From Ramlibacter humi (GTDB taxonomy: Bacteria; Pseudomonadota; Gammaproteobacteria; Burkholderiales; Burkholderiaceae_C): a DNA stretch of 64,000 nucleotides. The notes below the pieces were generated by a model that searched no databases, had not been told where the DNA came from, and saw only the letters and a list, made by a program, of their open reading frames with translations. The stretch covers positions 62,001 through 126,000 of the forward strand of contig NZ_SMLK01000003.1 of assembly GCF_004681975.1 (NCBI RefSeq). Direction: 5' to 3'. This document shows, piece after piece, positions 1 through 9,878 of this stretch. Both the position numbers and the translations under genes were made by a program. Every line of letters starts with the position of its first letter. Position 1 is the first letter of the stretch.

Positions 1-414
1 CGTCACGCCGAAGTTCTCCAGCGCGCCGAACCAGGCGCCCTGCTTGGTCATGCGGTCCAGCCGCGGCAGCAGCACGATGGTCAGCGTGCTGTCGTTGCCT
101 TGCGCGCTTTCGGCCAGCTGCTGCAGCGCCGCGCTGCCATCCTTGCCCGGCTTGCCGGAAGGGATGCGCACCTCCACGATCTGCCTGTCCGCGAACAGGC
201 TGAGCGAGCCGCCCGCCGCCAGCACCTCGCTCCAGTCGAAGTGCGCGCCGGCGACGGTGTGCACGGTGCGTTCGGTGTAGCCCTGCGCGCGCGCGGCGGC
301 GCGGATGGCATCGGCCGCCTCCTGCACCAGCAGCGGCTCGTCGCCGTGCAGCGTGTAGAGGGAGCGCAGGCCCTTGCCCAGGTGGGCCTGGAGTTGGGCG
401 GGGGCGAGCTGCAT
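1..414 (-). CDS. holA: DNA polymerase III subunit delta, N-terminal part (runs off the left edge)
   Basis: Delta subunit of the clamp loader, which opens the beta sliding clamp for DNA polymerase III. Only the first 138 residues lie in the window. They read MQLAPAQLQAHL, then LYTLHGDEPLLVQEA and later IVLLPRLDRMTKQGAW, which match the N-terminal AAA+-like domain of HolA. The start is the ATG at 412-414. In proteobacteria holA normally follows leuS and lptE directly; here an aminotransferase gene sits between lptE and holA. No Shine-Dalgarno is close to the ATG, so holA may depend on read-through from upstream. The call is firm from the motifs and the leuS-lptE context. Confidence 0.9.
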   Translation of the reverse strand, partial: MQLAPAQLQAHLGKGLRSLYTLHGDEPLLVQEAADAIRAAARAQGYTERTVHTVAGAHFDWSEVLAAGGSLSLFADRQIVEVRIPSGKPGKDGSAALQQLAESAQGNDSTLTIVLLPRLDRMTKQGAWFGALENFGVT

Positions 415-448
415 GGCCGCGAGTTTAGTCGCGGCGGGTGAGTCCTCC

Positions 449-1678
449 CTAGCGTTGAAGCGCCACCGAACGGAACGCGTCCACGGCACGGTCGATCAGC
501 GCCGGCGTGATGGTCAGCGGCGGCGCGAAACGGATCACGGTCTCGTGCGTTTCCTTCGACAGCACGCCGCGTTCGGCCAGGCGCTCCACCAGCCGGCGCG
601 CGCTGGCGTGGGCGGGATCGACCTCCACGCCCACCCACAAGCCGCGCCCCCGCACGTCCCGGATCAGCGGCGCGGCTTCGCGCTGCACGTCCTGCAGCTT
701 TCGCATCAAGTACGGACCGAGTTGGGCGGCGCGCTCGACCAGCTTCTCTTCTTCCAGCACACGCAAGCCTTCCAGCGCCACCGCCGCGGCCAGCGCGTTG
801 CCGCCGAAAGTGGAGCCGTGGCTGCCGGGGTCGAACACCTGCATCACTTCGTCGTCGGCCAGGAAGGCGCTCACCGGCAGCAGCCCGCCGCCCAGCGCCT
901 TGCCCAGGATCAATGCGTCGGGCCGGATGCCTTCATGCTCGAAGGCGAACCACTTCCCGGTGCGGCCCAGCCCGGCCTGCACTTCGTCGTCGATCAGCAG
1001 CACGTGGTTCGCGGTACACCACTGGCGCAACGCGGCGAAGAAGCCGGGCGGTGGCAGCACCACGCCGGCCTCGCCCTGGATCGGTTCGACCAGCACCGCG
1101 CAGGTTTGGGGCGTCGCGGTCGCCTCGATGCTGCGCATGTCGCCGAAATCGAAATGCCGGAACCCCGGCGCGAACGGGCCGAAGCCGGCGCGGTATTCGG
1201 GTTCGCTGGAGAAGCCGACGATGGTGCTGGTGCGCCCGTGGAAGTTGCCGCGCGCGACCAGAATCTCGGCCTGTCCTTCCGGGATGCCCTTTACCCGATA
1301 GCCCCATCGCCGCGCGCACTTGATCGCGGTTTCCACCGCCTCTGCGCCGGTGTTCATCGGCAACGCGCGATCGAAGCCCGCCAGCGAGCACAGCTTCGCG
1401 AGGAAGGGGCCGAGCGTGCTGCCGTAATAGGCGCGCGAGGTGACGGCCACCTTCTCCAGCTGCCTCTGCGCCGCCGCCACCAGCCGCGGGTGCAAGTGGC
1501 CATGGCTCACCGCCGAGTACGCGCCCATCATGTCGATGTACTCGCGGCCCTCCACGTCCCAGACGAGGCAATCGCGCGCGCGTTCGACGACGACGGGGAT
1601 GGGATGGTAGTTGCGCGCGCCGTAGCGCGCCTCCAGCGCGACATAGTCGCGGCTGCCGGGTCCGGCCTGGCTGTCCAT
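449..1678 (-). CDS. rocD: Ornithine--oxo-acid aminotransferase (class III PLP aminotransferase)
   Basis: 409-residue class III aminotransferase. It probably moves the delta-amino group of ornithine to 2-oxoglutarate, giving glutamate semialdehyde, in arginine/ornithine breakdown. The N-terminal stretch EARYGARNYHPIPVVVERA is typical of ornithine aminotransferases. PLP-site residues are visible: NTGAEAVETAIK (109-120), the PLP-nitrogen Asp in DDEVQAGLGRTG (Asp231) and the Schiff-base Lys in LGKALGGG (Lys260). Length fits the family (about 400). The ATG at 1678 has GAGGGAG seven bases upstream. The gene lies inside what is normally a lptE-holA pair, with 104 bp to lptE and 34 bp to holA. Acetylornithine aminotransferase is the main alternative, less likely from the N-terminus. 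Confidence 0.85.
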   Translation of the reverse strand: MDSQAGPGSRDYVALEARYGARNYHPIPVVVERARDCLVWDVEGREYIDMMGAYSAVSHGHLHPRLVAAAQRQLEKVAVTSRAYYGSTLGPFLAKLCSLAGFDRALPMNTGAEAVETAIKCARRWGYRVKGIPEGQAEILVARGNFHGRTSTIVGFSSEPEYRAGFGPFAPGFRHFDFGDMRSIEATATPQTCAVLVEPIQGEAGVVLPPPGFFAALRQWCTANHVLLIDDEVQAGLGRTGKWFAFEHEGIRPDALILGKALGGGLLPVSAFLADDEVMQVFDPGSHGSTFGGNALAAAVALEGLRVLEEEKLVERAAQLGPYLMRKLQDVQREAAPLIRDVRGRGLWVGVEVDPAHASARRLVERLAERGVLSKETHETVIRFAPPLTITPALIDRAVDAFRSVALQR

Positions 1679-1782
1679 GACGGCACTCCCTCGGAGGCGA
1701 GAGCCCCCGCCGAGCCAGTCTAGGACGAGTTGCCGCCCGCCGGCGTCGGAGAACGCCTTGCCGGCATGGCCCGGCTGGGCCG

Positions 1783-2271
1783 CTACAGGCTCTTGATGGC
1801 GGCCAGGCGCCGCATGATCTGCTGCACCAGGTCGTTCTGCATGTCGCGGTACAGCAGGCCTTCTTCCGCTTCCTTGGAGAGCACGGCCGTTTCGTTGAAG
1901 CTGATGTCGCGCTGCAGCGTGAGTTCGGTAGGCGGGATCAGCTCGCGGCCCTGCGGCGTGCGCAAGCGGAACCGGTACATCATGCGAAGCTGGAACTCGC
2001 GGACCTGGCCGCTCGCATTGAGGCCCACCACCACTTTGTCGCGTGTTTCAGCGAGCGGCTCGAACACGACGTCGACCTTGCTGGTGTCACCGGAAGTCAC
2101 AACCTGCAGGGCGTTGTCCGAACCCAGCGTTCGGGCCAAGTCCATCGACACGTTCGATCCGAGCCGCGGCATGGCGATGGACTTGAACGCGAAATCCGGC
2201 GCCTTGCGCAGCTCGAACCCGCAGGCGGTGAGCGCGGCGGGCGCGGCCAGGAGCAACAGGCGCCGCCGCAT
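1783..2271 (-). CDS. lptE: LPS-assembly lipoprotein LptE
   Basis: 162-residue outer-membrane lipoprotein that plugs the LptD barrel and helps place lipopolysaccharide in the outer leaflet. The N-terminus [22 protein letters not shown] is a lipoprotein signal with lipobox LTAC and Cys17, followed by the LptE hallmark GFELR. The later part, with LTLQRDISFNETAVLSKEAE and LVQQIMRRLAAI, matches the conserved C-terminal half. Its ATG overlaps the leuS stop by one base (TGATG), so the two are translationally coupled. Gene order leuS-lptE is the usual one. Confidence 0.93.
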   Translation of the reverse strand: MRRRLLLLAAPAALTACGFELRKAPDFAFKSIAMPRLGSNVSMDLARTLGSDNALQVVTSGDTSKVDVVFEPLAETRDKVVVGLNASGQVREFQLRMMYRFRLRTPQGRELIPPTELTLQRDISFNETAVLSKEAEEGLLYRDMQNDLVQQIMRRLAAIKSL

Positions 2272-4916
2272 CACACCACCACGTTGACCAGGCGCCCGGG
2301 CACCACGATCACCTTCTTCGGCGAAGCGCCGCCCGAGAACTTCGCGAAGTCCTCGCTCGCGACAGCCAGCTTCTCGATCTCGTCCTTGCCCGCGCCGGCC
2401 GGCACCGTGACCGAACCGCGCGTCTTGCCGTTCACCTGCAGCACCAGCTGGATCTCGTCCTGCTGCAGCGCCTGTTCGTCCACGCGCGGCCACGGCGCAT
2501 CCAGCAGTTCGCCATGCAGCGCCACGTAGCCCAGGTCGTGCCAGAGCGCGTGCGTGAGGTGCGGCGTGACGGGGTACAGCACGCGCAGCAGGATGCCGAA
2601 GCCCTCGGCGACCACGGCGTCGGCGCCCTGTTCGCCCGCGGCCTTGAAGTCTTCCAGGGCGTTGAGAATCTTCATCGCGCCGGACACCACGGTGTTGTAT
2701 TGCATGCGGACGTAGTCGTAGTCCACCTGCTTGAGCACCGTGTGCACCTCGTGGCGCAGCGCCTTGGCGGCCTTGCCGAACTGCGCCGTCGCGCCCAGGC
2801 GCGAAACGTGGCCCGCGACGGCGGCGGAGCCTTCGAGACGGTGGCCGAACTGCCACACGCGGCGCAGGAACCGGTAGCTGCCTTCCAGCGCGGCGTCGTT
2901 CCACTCCAGCGTGGCTTCCGGCGGCGCGGTGAACATGGTGTACAGCCGCGCGGTGTCGGCGCCGTACTTCTCGATCAGCTCCTGCGGGTCGACGCCGTTG
3001 TTCTTGGACTTGGACATGGTCGTCCAGCCCTCGTAGGTGACCGGCAGGCCGTCGTCCTTCGCGGTGGCTGAGATGACCTTGGCGTGCTCGTCGCGCTGGA
3101 TGTCCAGCTCGTGCGTCCAGTAATAGCGCTTGCCGGTCTTCTCGCCGATGCGGTGGAAGGCCTCGTTGAGCACCATGCCCTGCGTCAGCAGCTTGGTGAA
3201 AGGCTCGTCGATCTTCACCAGCCCCAGGTCGCGCATCACCTTGGTCCAGAAGCGCGCGTACAGCAGGTGCAGGATGGCGTGCTCGATGCCGCCGATGTAC
3301 TGGTCCATCGGCATCCAGTACTGAGTGCCCTCGCCCACCATGGCCTGGCCGTTCTTCGGGTCGCAGTAGCGCATGAAGTACCAGGCGCTGTCCACGAAGG
3401 TGTCCATCGTGTCCGTCTCGCGCCGGGCGGGCTTGCCGCACACCGGGCAGGCGCAGGCCAGGAAGTCCTCGCGCTTGTTCAGCGGGTTGCCGGTGCCGTC
3501 GGGCACGCAGTCCTGCGGCAGCACCACCGGCAGGTCCTTCTCCGGGACGGGCACCGCGCCGTGCTCGGCGCAATGGATGATGGGGATGGGCGTGCCCCAG
3601 TAGCGCTGGCGGCTGACGCCCCAGTCGCGCAGGCGCCAGGTGATCTTCTTCTCGCCCAGCCCCAGCTGCTGCAGCGTGTGCGCCACCGCGTCCACCGCCT
3701 CGCGGTAGCCGAAGCCGCTGAAGTTGCCGGAGTTGATGGTGACGCCGCGTTCCTTGTCGCCGTACCACTCGTTCCAGTGCTGGTAGTCGTAGTGCTCGCC
3801 GTCCACGTGCACGACCTGCACGATGGGCAGGCCGTACTTCAGGGCGAAGGCGAAATCGCGCTCGTCGTGGCCCGGCACGCCCATCACGGCGCCGTCGCCG
3901 TAGCCCATGAGCACGTAGTTGCCCACCCACACATCGACCGGCTCGCCGGTGATGGGGTGCACTACCGCCAGCCCGGTGGGCAGGCCTTCCTTTTCCCTCA
4001 GCGCCAGTTCGGCTTCCGTCGTGCCGCCCTTCTTGCACTCCTCGATGAAGGCGGCCAGCTTGGGGTTGTCGCGCGCCGCATGCGTGGCCAGCGGGTGTTC
4101 CGGCGCCACGGCGCAGAACGTGACGCCCATGATGGTGTCGGCGCGCGTGGTGAAGACCCACATCCTGCCGTCGCCGATCAGGCGGCCATCCGCGCCGCGG
4201 ATCTCGTGCGTGAAGGCGAAGCGCACGCCCTCGCTCTTGCCGATCCAGTTCTCCTGCATCAGCTTCACGCGCTCGGGCCAGCCGGGCAGCTTGTTCTGCA
4301 CGTGGTCCAGCAGCTCGCCGGCGTAGTCCGTGATCTTCAGGTAGTAGCCGGGGATCTCGCGCTTTTCCACCGGGGCGCCGGTGCGCCAGCCCTTGCCGTC
4401 GATGACCTGCTCGTTGGCCAGCACGGTCTGGTCCACCGGGTCCCAGTTCACCACCTGGGTCTTGCGGTAGGCGATGCCCTTTTCCAGCATCTTCAGGAAC
4501 AGCCACTGGTTCCACTTGTAGTAATCGGGATCGCAGGTGGCGACCTCGCGCGACCAGTCGATGGCCAGGCCCATCGCCTGCATCTGGCCCTTCATGTACG
4601 CGATGTTCTCGTACGTCCACTTCGCCGGCGGCACGCCGTTCTTCAGCGCCGCGTTCTCCGCCGGCAGGCCGAAGGCGTCCCAGCCCATGGGCATGAGCAC
4701 GTTGTAGCCGTTCATGCGCAGGTAGCGCGTCAACATGTCGTTGATCGTGTAGTTGCGCACGTGGCCCATGTGCAGCTTGCCGCTGGGGTACGGCAGCATC
4801 GAGCACGCGTAGAACTTCCTGCGGCGCGCGTCCTCGACGACGCGGTAGGCGTCGCGCGCGGTCCAGTGCGCCTGCGCAGCCTTCTCGACTTCGAGGTGGT
4901 TGTACTTGTCTTGCAT
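2271..4916 (-). CDS. leuS: Leucine--tRNA ligase
   Basis: 881-residue class I aminoacyl-tRNA synthetase that charges tRNA-Leu. The HIGH-type motif appears as [13 protein letters not shown] near residue 45 and the KMSKS loop as [13 protein letters not shown] in the C-terminal third; the editing (CP1) domain lies between. Length is close to the bacterial norm of about 860. The start is the ATG at 4914-4916. A TAGAAT hexamer lies six bases before it and there is no Shine-Dalgarno, so the mRNA may be leaderless. It is followed by lptE with a one-base overlap. Confidence 0.98.
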   Translation of the reverse strand: MQDKYNHLEVEKAAQAHWTARDAYRVVEDARRRKFYACSMLPYPSGKLHMGHVRNYTINDMLTRYLRMNGYNVLMPMGWDAFGLPAENAALKNGVPPAKWTYENIAYMKGQMQAMGLAIDWSREVATCDPDYYKWNQWLFLKMLEKGIAYRKTQVVNWDPVDQTVLANEQVIDGKGWRTGAPVEKREIPGYYLKITDYAGELLDHVQNKLPGWPERVKLMQENWIGKSEGVRFAFTHEIRGADGRLIGDGRMWVFTTRADTIMGVTFCAVAPEHPLATHAARDNPKLAAFIEECKKGGTTEAELALREKEGLPTGLAVVHPITGEPVDVWVGNYVLMGYGDGAVMGVPGHDERDFAFALKYGLPIVQVVHVDGEHYDYQHWNEWYGDKERGVTINSGNFSGFGYREAVDAVAHTLQQLGLGEKKITWRLRDWGVSRQRYWGTPIPIIHCAEHGAVPVPEKDLPVVLPQDCVPDGTGNPLNKREDFLACACPVCGKPARRETDTMDTFVDSAWYFMRYCDPKNGQAMVGEGTQYWMPMDQYIGGIEHAILHLLYARFWTKVMRDLGLVKIDEPFTKLLTQGMVLNEAFHRIGEKTGKRYYWTHELDIQRDEHAKVISATAKDDGLPVTYEGWTTMSKSKNNGVDPQELIEKYGADTARLYTMFTAPPEATLEWNDAALEGSYRFLRRVWQFGHRLEGSAAVAGHVSRLGATAQFGKAAKALRHEVHTVLKQVDYDYVRMQYNTVVSGAMKILNALEDFKAAGEQGADAVVAEGFGILLRVLYPVTPHLTHALWHDLGYVALHGELLDAPWPRVDEQALQQDEIQLVLQVNGKTRGSVTVPAGAGKDEIEKLAVASEDFAKFSGGASPKKVIVVPGRLVNVVV

Positions 4917-4922
4917 CCCGGG

Positions 4923-4928
4923 ATTCTA
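4923..4928 (-). promoter_or_regulatory. Candidate -10 element of leuS (leaderless)
   Basis: TAGAAT on the minus strand, six bases before the leuS ATG. At this distance transcription would start at or next to the start codon. No convincing -35 was seen. The same spacing recurs at several other genes in the window. Confidence 0.45.
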
Positions 4929-4962
4929 GGAAATGGCCCGGCCACAGGCCGGCCGGGGGCCT

Positions 4963-5379
4963 TCAGCGCGCGGGTTCGGCCACGAAGCCGATGCGCGACA
5001 GGCCCGCCTTCTGGGCGGCGGCCATGACCTCGACCACCTTGCCGTAGGGCACGGCCTGGTCGGCGCGCAGCTGCACTTCGGTGTCCGGCCCCTGGCGGGC
5101 GGCCTCGGCCAGCGACTGGGCCAGCTGCGGCATGTCCACCGGCTTGTCGTTGAAAAACACCTTGCCGGACGATTCGAGGCCCACCACCACGGAGCGCGGC
5201 GCGTCGGACGCCTTGGCCGTTTCCGCCTTGGGCAGGTCCAGCCGCAGCGAGCTGGCCATCAGCGGCGCGGTGATGATGAGGATGACCACCAGCACCAGCA
5301 TCACGTCCACCAGCGGCGTGACGTTGATGTCGCTCATGGGGCGCGGCCCCTCGGTGCGTTCCAGGCGGCCGAAAGGCAT
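4963..5379 (-). CDS. exbD: Biopolymer transport protein ExbD/TolR family
   Basis: 138-residue inner-membrane protein that works with ExbB to convert proton motive force into movement of TonB (or TolA). It has one N-terminal transmembrane helix, in DVMLVLVVILIITAPLM, with the essential proton-carrying Asp at residue 25 in TPLVDVMLV. A periplasmic domain follows. The ATG overlaps the exbB stop by one base (TGATG), so the pair is coupled. ExbD and TolR cannot be told apart by sequence alone; no tolA, tolB or pal lies nearby, and a TonB-dependent receptor is 15 kb away. Confidence 0.88.
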   Translation of the reverse strand: MPFGRLERTEGPRPMSDINVTPLVDVMLVLVVILIITAPLMASSLRLDLPKAETAKASDAPRSVVVGLESSGKVFFNDKPVDMPQLAQSLAEAARQGPDTEVQLRADQAVPYGKVVEVMAAAQKAGLSRIGFVAEPAR

Positions 5380-6029
5380 CAGGCGCCCCCGGCGTGGTGG
5401 GCCACCAGCTCGCGCAGGTCGAGCGCGAAGCCTTCCAGGTCGGCCTCGATGCGGCCGATCAGCCGGCCGAAGATGTTGTAGCCCAGCACGGCGGGGATGG
5501 CGACGGCCAGGCCCGCGGCCGTCATGATGAGCGACTCGCCCACCGGCCCCGCCACCTTGTCGATGCTGATCGTTCCCGCGGCGGCGATGCCGGTCAGCGC
5601 GTGGTAGATGCCCCAGACCGTGCCCAGCAGGCCGACGAAAGGCGCGGTGGAACCCACCGTGGCCAGCAGCACCTGCCCGAACTGCAGCTTGTCCAGCACC
5701 GCGTGGAGCGCGTCGCGCAGCATGCGCGTGAGCTGCTGGCTGCGATCGCCGGCGGCGGCCAGCGAGCCGGGGGCCTGCGCCTGCGTCGCCTCGATCAGCG
5801 GCAGCACCAGCTTCTCACGGTCGAACGCGGCGACACGCTGCTGCGCTTCGGCCAGCGAAGGGGCCTGCCAGAACGCGACGGTGGAGCGGTCCACGTCACC
5901 GCCCGCGCGGCGCAGCAGCCACGCTTTCCACAGGATGACGACCCAGCTGGCCACCGACATGAGCAGCAGCAGCAGCGCCACGGCACGGCCGATGGCGTCG
6001 GCCTGGCTGAACAACTGCGAGAAATCCAT
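5379..6029 (-). CDS. exbB: MotA/TolQ/ExbB proton channel family protein
   Basis: 216-residue inner-membrane channel subunit that pairs with ExbD. It has an N-terminal transmembrane helix (about 14-35), a cytoplasmic stretch, then two helices. The family signature lies in VGSTAPFVGLLGTVWGIYHA and in VAGPVGESLIMTAAGLAVAI. Length fits short ExbB/TolQ proteins. It follows dapB after 34 bp and overlaps exbD by one base, so the order bamE-dapB-exbB-exbD looks like one leftward operon. Confidence 0.9.
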   Translation of the reverse strand: MDFSQLFSQADAIGRAVALLLLLMSVASWVVILWKAWLLRRAGGDVDRSTVAFWQAPSLAEAQQRVAAFDREKLVLPLIEATQAQAPGSLAAAGDRSQQLTRMLRDALHAVLDKLQFGQVLLATVGSTAPFVGLLGTVWGIYHALTGIAAAGTISIDKVAGPVGESLIMTAAGLAVAIPAVLGYNIFGRLIGRIEADLEGFALDLRELVAHHAGGA

Positions 6030-6063
6030 AGCCTCTCCTGGCGGCCGGCGCCGCGCGCCCGGC

Positions 6064-6879
6064 TTAACGAAGCCCGAGCACGTCGAACATGTCGAACAGG
6101 CCCCGGCGCTGGCCGGCCAGGAAGCGCACCGCGCGCAGGCTGCCCTGGGCGTAGGTGGCGCGGCTGGCCGACTTGTGGGTGATCTCGATACGCTCGCCGG
6201 TGCCGGCGAACAGCACGGTGTGGTCGCCCACGATGTCGCCGCCGCGGATGGCCGAGAAGCCGATGGTGGACGGGTCGCGCTCGCCCGTCACGCCTTCGCG
6301 CGCGTAGACCGCGCAATGATCCAGGTCGCGGCCCAGCGCCGCGGCGATGACCTCGCCCATTTTCAGCGCGGTGCCCGACGGCGCATCCACCTTGTGGCGG
6401 TGGTGCGCCTCGATGATCTCGATGTCGTAGCCGGTGGAAAGCGCCTTCGCGGCCATCTCCAGCAGCTTGAGCGTGACGTTCACGCCCACGCTCATGTTGG
6501 GCGCCAGCATGATGGCGACGTCCTGCGCGTACTCGGCGATCTTCGCCTTCTGCTCGCCCGAGAGGCCCGTGGTGCCGACGACCGCGTTGACGCCCAGCTC
6601 GCGGCACACGGCCAGGTGGGCCATCGTGCCTTCGGGCCGGGTGAAGTCGATCAGCACCTTGGCCTTCGCCAGGCCCTGGCGGATGTCCGACACCACCGGC
6701 ACGCCGCTGGCGATGCCGAGGAACGCGGCTGCGTCGTTGCCGATGGCCGGACTGCTGGGAACGTCGAGCGCGCCGGCCAGCTGGCAATCGTCCGAGGCAC
6801 GGATGGCCTCGATGAGCATGTGGCCCATCCGGCCGGTAGCGCCGGCGACGGCGACCTGATGAAGGGCGGATGCGGCCAT
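6064..6879 (-). CDS. dapB: 4-hydroxy-tetrahydrodipicolinate reductase
   Basis: 271-residue enzyme of lysine and diaminopimelate synthesis. It reduces (hydroxy)tetrahydrodipicolinate with NAD(P)H. The N-terminal Rossmann fold shows [16 protein letters not shown]. The catalytic block [20 protein letters not shown] carries the His-His and Lys residues of the active site. Length fits the family. It begins four bases after bamE and is followed by exbB, so it sits inside the leftward operon. Confidence 0.97.
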   Translation of the reverse strand: MAASALHQVAVAGATGRMGHMLIEAIRASDDCQLAGALDVPSSPAIGNDAAAFLGIASGVPVVSDIRQGLAKAKVLIDFTRPEGTMAHLAVCRELGVNAVVGTTGLSGEQKAKIAEYAQDVAIMLAPNMSVGVNVTLKLLEMAAKALSTGYDIEIIEAHHRHKVDAPSGTALKMGEVIAAALGRDLDHCAVYAREGVTGERDPSTIGFSAIRGGDIVGDHTVLFAGTGERIEITHKSASRATYAQGSLRAVRFLAGQRRGLFDMFDVLGLR

Positions 6880-6883
6880 CGGC

Positions 6884-7438
6884 TCAGCGCGCCGGCGGTT
6901 CGAGCGGCGGGTAGCTGGTGGCGGGCGCCGCGGCGGGAGCCGGCGCGGAAGCGGCCGCCGCCGGCTTGGGCGGCGCGGCCTTCTGCAGCTGTTCTTCGGT
7001 CGCTTCCAGCGGCGGGATCTTGCCGGAGCTGCGCGGCTTGGCGCCGATGGAGGCGACGAACTCGGCTTCGCTGGGCATGGTGTCGCCCTCGAAGCGGTCG
7101 AGCGAATCGTCCTTGAAGTACACGGTCAGCCGGCGCGGCTCAGCCTGCACGCCGTCGCGCTTGATCGTGAACACATAGTCCCAGCGGTCGGCATGGAACA
7201 GGTCGGTGACCAGCGGCGTGCCCAGCAGGTCGCGCACGGCCTGGCGCGACAGGCCCGGCTTGAGCTGGTCCACCTGCTCGCGCGAGATGAAGTTGCCCTG
7301 CACGACTTCCACCTTGTACGGCGTCACGGCCGAGGCGATGCGGTGGCTGACGCTGTCGAAGCTGCCGCAGGCCGCGAGCACCGAGCAGGCCGCGAACACG
7401 AGGCCGGGGCGAAGGAGGCTGGAGCGGTGGAAAGGCAT
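6884..7438 (-). CDS. bamE: Outer membrane protein assembly factor BamE
   Basis: 184-residue lipoprotein of the BAM complex that folds beta-barrel proteins into the outer membrane. The signal peptide ends in the lipobox LAACGSFDS. The conserved BamE (SmpA/OmlA) domain includes [20 protein letters not shown] and [22 protein letters not shown] Pro/Ala-rich C-terminal tail of about 50 residues ([17 protein letters not shown]) extends it beyond the usual 110-120 residues, a common trait in this family of organisms. The ATG at 7436-7438 was chosen because it begins the signal peptide. It is divergent from fur, an arrangement common in Burkholderiales. Confidence 0.95.
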   Translation of the reverse strand: MPFHRSSLLRPGLVFAACSVLAACGSFDSVSHRIASAVTPYKVEVVQGNFISREQVDQLKPGLSRQAVRDLLGTPLVTDLFHADRWDYVFTIKRDGVQAEPRRLTVYFKDDSLDRFEGDTMPSEAEFVASIGAKPRSSGKIPPLEATEEQLQKAAPPKPAAAASAPAPAAAPATSYPPLEPPAR

Positions 7439-7509
7439 GGCGCGGAGGCTGGCGATATGATCGCGGCGATTGTAGCGGGAGCCCTTCCGTGGTCCCCTCC
7501 CGTGCACCC
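7439..7509. promoter_or_regulatory. Divergent bamE/fur promoter region
   Basis: 71 bp between the two start codons. TACAAT on the minus strand (7469-7474) could be the bamE -10 and TATGAT on the plus strand (7456-7461) the fur -10. No clear -35 boxes and no convincing Fur box were seen. Confidence 0.4.
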
Positions 7510-7947
7510 ATGGCGAACATCGACGAACTGAAGAACACCGGCCTGAAGGCGACGCTGCCGCGGCTCAAGATCCTGGACGTGTTCCAGAAGGGCGAGCAGC
7601 GCCACATGACGGCCGAGGACGTGTTCCGCGTGCTGCTGGAAGAGCGCTCGGACATCGGCCTGGCCACGGTGTACCGCGTGCTCACGCAGTTCGAGCAGGC
7701 CGGCATCCTGTCGCGCAGCCACTTCGAAAGCGGCAAGGCGGTCTACGAGCTGAACGAAGGCACGCACCACGACCACCTGGTGTGCCTGGACTGCGGCCGC
7801 GTGGAGGAGTTCTACGACGCCGAGATCGAGAAGCGCCAGCACTCGGTCGCCAAGGCCAAGGGCTTCGAGATCGCCGAGCACGCGCTGTCGCTGTACGCGC
7901 ACTGCACCAAGGCGAACTGCCCGCACCGCCCGCCGAAAAGAGGTTGA
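7510..7947 (+). CDS. fur: Ferric uptake regulator Fur
   Basis: 145-residue iron-sensing repressor. The N-terminal winged helix includes [13 protein letters not shown] and [19 protein letters not shown]. Metal-binding residues are visible in [17 protein letters not shown] and in the C-terminal [11 protein letters not shown]. Length matches the family. The ATG at 7510 ([11 protein letters not shown]) was preferred to an upstream GTG because MANIDELK is the usual N-terminus in Burkholderiales. It is divergent from bamE and convergent with hprK. Confidence 0.96.
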   Translation: MANIDELKNTGLKATLPRLKILDVFQKGEQRHMTAEDVFRVLLEERSDIGLATVYRVLTQFEQAGILSRSHFESGKAVYELNEGTHHDHLVCLDCGRVEEFYDAEIEKRQHSVAKAKGFEIAEHALSLYAHCTKANCPHRPPKRG

Positions 7948-7958
7948 GGGTTCAGCGC

Positions 7959-7995
7959 TGAGCGTCCGGCGTGGAAGCCCCCCGCCCGACGCTCA
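7959..7995. terminator. Hairpin between convergent fur and hprK
   Basis: A 13-bp inverted repeat with one mismatch: TGAGCGTCCGGCG at 7959-7971 and its partner at 7983-7995. It runs into the hprK stop codon. There is no clear U-tract on either strand, so it may block or pause both transcripts rather than act as a classic intrinsic terminator. Confidence 0.5.
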
Positions 7996-8943
7996 ACCTC
8001 CCTTTTCCATCGCGCGGCGGTGCCGCTCGACGAATTCCTGGTAAGTGTCCACGCCGCGCAGCTGCAGGATGGTGTTTCGCACCGCCGCTTCCACCAGCAC
8101 GGCGATGTTGCGGCCGGCCACCACCTGGATCACCGCCTTGCGCACCGGCACGCCCAGCACGTCCTGCACCAGCGGTTCGTAGGGCAGCCGCTCGTACTCG
8201 CGCTCCAGGGTCTCGCGGCGCACCAGGTGCACGATCAGGCGCAGGCGCAGCTTCCGCCGCACCGCGGTCTCGCCGAAGATGGCGCGGATGTCCAGCAGGC
8301 CGATGCCGCGCACCTCCAGCAGGTTCTGCAGCAGCTCCGGACAGCGGCCCTCGATGGTGGTCTGGTTGACGCGGTACAGGTCCACCGCGTCGTCGGCCAC
8401 CAGGCCGTTGCCGCGCGTGATCAGCTCCAGCCCCAGCTCGCTCTTGCCCAGGCCGCTTTCGCCCGTGATCAGCACGCCCACGCCCAGGATGTCCATGAAC
8501 ACGCCGTGCATCGAGGTGCGTTCGGCGAAGTGCTTGGACAGGTAGGCGCGCAGCACGTCGATGACGAAGGCGGAAGGCTCCTGCGTGGCGAACATCGGGA
8601 TCTGCGCCCGCTCGCACATGGACAGCAGCGACTCGGGCGCGGCCTGACCGTCGGTCAGCACCAGCACGGGCGGCTCCAGCGTCACGATGCGCGAGATGCG
8701 GCGCGCGCAATCGTCGGCGGTGGCGTTGGTGAGGTACGCCACCTCGCGCTCGCCCAGGATCTGGACGCGGTACGGGTGGATGTAGTTGAGGTAGCCGACC
8801 AGGTCGGCGCCCGAACGTGCCGCACGCACGGCCACTTCGTCGAAGCGGCGCTCGGAGGCGCCCAGGCCCGCGACCCACTCCCATTTGAGCTTGGTGCGGT
8901 GGTCCTCGAACAGGACGTCGGCGCTGACGACGGTGGGTTTCAC
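7993..8943 (-). CDS. hprK: HPr kinase/phosphorylase
   Basis: 316-residue bifunctional enzyme that phosphorylates and dephosphorylates the PTS carrier HPr on serine. The Walker A loop GESGLGKS is at 161-168 and the HprK signature [11 protein letters not shown] follows; the metal-binding stretch [17 protein letters not shown] precedes the loop. Length matches the family. It lies 22 bp after ptsN, the usual betaproteobacterial pairing, where the system is thought to regulate nitrogen, carbon and envelope functions rather than sugar uptake. The ptsH partner is not in the window. Confidence 0.96.
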   Translation of the reverse strand: MKPTVVSADVLFEDHRTKLKWEWVAGLGASERRFDEVAVRAARSGADLVGYLNYIHPYRVQILGEREVAYLTNATADDCARRISRIVTLEPPVLVLTDGQAAPESLLSMCERAQIPMFATQEPSAFVIDVLRAYLSKHFAERTSMHGVFMDILGVGVLITGESGLGKSELGLELITRGNGLVADDAVDLYRVNQTTIEGRCPELLQNLLEVRGIGLLDIRAIFGETAVRRKLRLRLIVHLVRRETLEREYERLPYEPLVQDVLGVPVRKAVIQVVAGRNIAVLVEAAVRNTILQLRGVDTYQEFVERHRRAMEKGG

Positions 8944-8965
8944 GGCACCGGCTTGAGACCCGGGC

Positions 8966-9433
8966 TCAGGCCGGCTGCGCCGACTGCCAGGTGGCGATGA
9001 GCTGGTGCAGCTCGGCCGCGTCGGTGCTGGCCTTGATCTTCTCCCGCAGCGGCGCGTCGGACAGCAGCTCTGCGATCTCCGACAGGATCTCCAAATGCTT
9101 CTGCGTCGCGGCTTCGGGCACCAGCAGGAAGATCAGCAGCGCGACCGGCTGCTCGTCCGGAGCGTCGAAGCCGATGGCGTTTTCCAGCCGGAACAGCGCG
9201 GCCATCGGCGCCTTCAGCCCCTTGATGCGGCCGTGCGGAATGGCGACGCCGTGGCCGAGGCCCGTGGACCCCAGGCGCTCGCGCGCGAACAGGCTGTCGG
9301 TGATCAGCGCGCGCGACAGCCCGTGCAGGTTCTCGAACAGCAGGCCCGCTTCCTCGAACGCGCGCTTCTTGCTGGTGGCGTCGACGCCCACCAGGACCTG
9401 GGCGGCGGGCAGGATGGCTGCGAGGCGGTTCAT
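8966..9433 (-). CDS. ptsN: PTS IIA-like nitrogen regulatory protein PtsN (EIIA-Ntr)
   Basis: 155-residue EIIA of the nitrogen PTS, a phosphoacceptor that regulates rather than transports. The active-site His is His67 in [13 protein letters not shown]. Flanking family motifs include [10 protein letters not shown] and [15 protein letters not shown]. It sits between hpf and hprK. In many proteobacteria lptB and rpoN precede hpf; neither is present here. Confidence 0.95.
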   Translation of the reverse strand: MNRLAAILPAAQVLVGVDATSKKRAFEEAGLLFENLHGLSRALITDSLFARERLGSTGLGHGVAIPHGRIKGLKAPMAALFRLENAIGFDAPDEQPVALLIFLLVPEAATQKHLEILSEIAELLSDAPLREKIKASTDAAELHQLIATWQSAQPA

Positions 9434-9478
9434 GGGGATGGGGGGCGATTATGCACCCGCACCCCCGCACCTCAACGG

Positions 9479-9504
9479 GAACGGCCTCCCGCGGGAGGCC
9501 GTTC
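9479..9504 (-). terminator. Strong palindrome between hpf and ptsN
   Basis: A perfect 26-bp palindrome, GAACGGCCTCCCG followed by its mirror. It would form a very stable hairpin after hpf. No T-run follows on the minus strand, so it may partly attenuate transcription into ptsN or protect the hpf mRNA end. Confidence 0.55.
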
Positions 9505-9548
9505 GTGCACGGGGCAACGCCCCCGTGGCAAGCGTCACATCGCGCGGG

Positions 9549-9878
9549 TCACATCACGCGTTTGGGCGCGGGGTGGTGGTGGTCCTGCATCATGGTTTTG
9601 TGCCGGCTCACCTGCCGGTCCAGCTTGTCGACCAGTTCGTCGAGCGCCGCGTACAAATCCTGGTGCGAGCTCTCGGCGAACATGTCGTTGCCCTTGACGT
9701 GGATGCGGCATTCCGCCCGCTGTCGTCGTTCCTTTTCCTTCTGCTTTTCCACCGTGAGAAGAACCTTGATGTCCACCACCTGGTCGAAGTGGCGAGTGAT
9801 CCGATCGAGCTTGGTAGTCACGTAGCTGCGCAGTGCGGGAGTAACGGCGAGGTGGTGACCGCTGATCGTCAAGTTCAT
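9549..9878 (-). CDS. hpf: Ribosome hibernation-promoting factor HPF/YfiA (short form)
   Basis: 109-residue protein that binds the 30S decoding region and inactivates ribosomes in stationary phase. It starts [20 protein letters not shown], continues with [20 protein letters not shown] and has [17 protein letters not shown] near the end, all typical of short HPF. The His-rich tail DHHHPAP is common in this group. The ATG at 9878 has AGGAGG a few bases upstream, which decides the start over longer in-frame options. Confidence 0.95.
   Translation of the reverse strand: MNLTISGHHLAVTPALRSYVTTKLDRITRHFDQVVDIKVLLTVEKQKEKERRQRAECRIHVKGNDMFAESSHQDLYAALDELVDKLDRQVSRHKTMMQDHHHPAPKRVM

Noticed and set aside
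374-1723. Plus-strand open frame over the aminotransferase
   Set aside because: Antisense shadow of rocD; no ribosome site or family character.
7439-7509. Fur box in the fur/bamE gap
   Set aside because: No convincing match to the 19-bp Fur consensus was seen.
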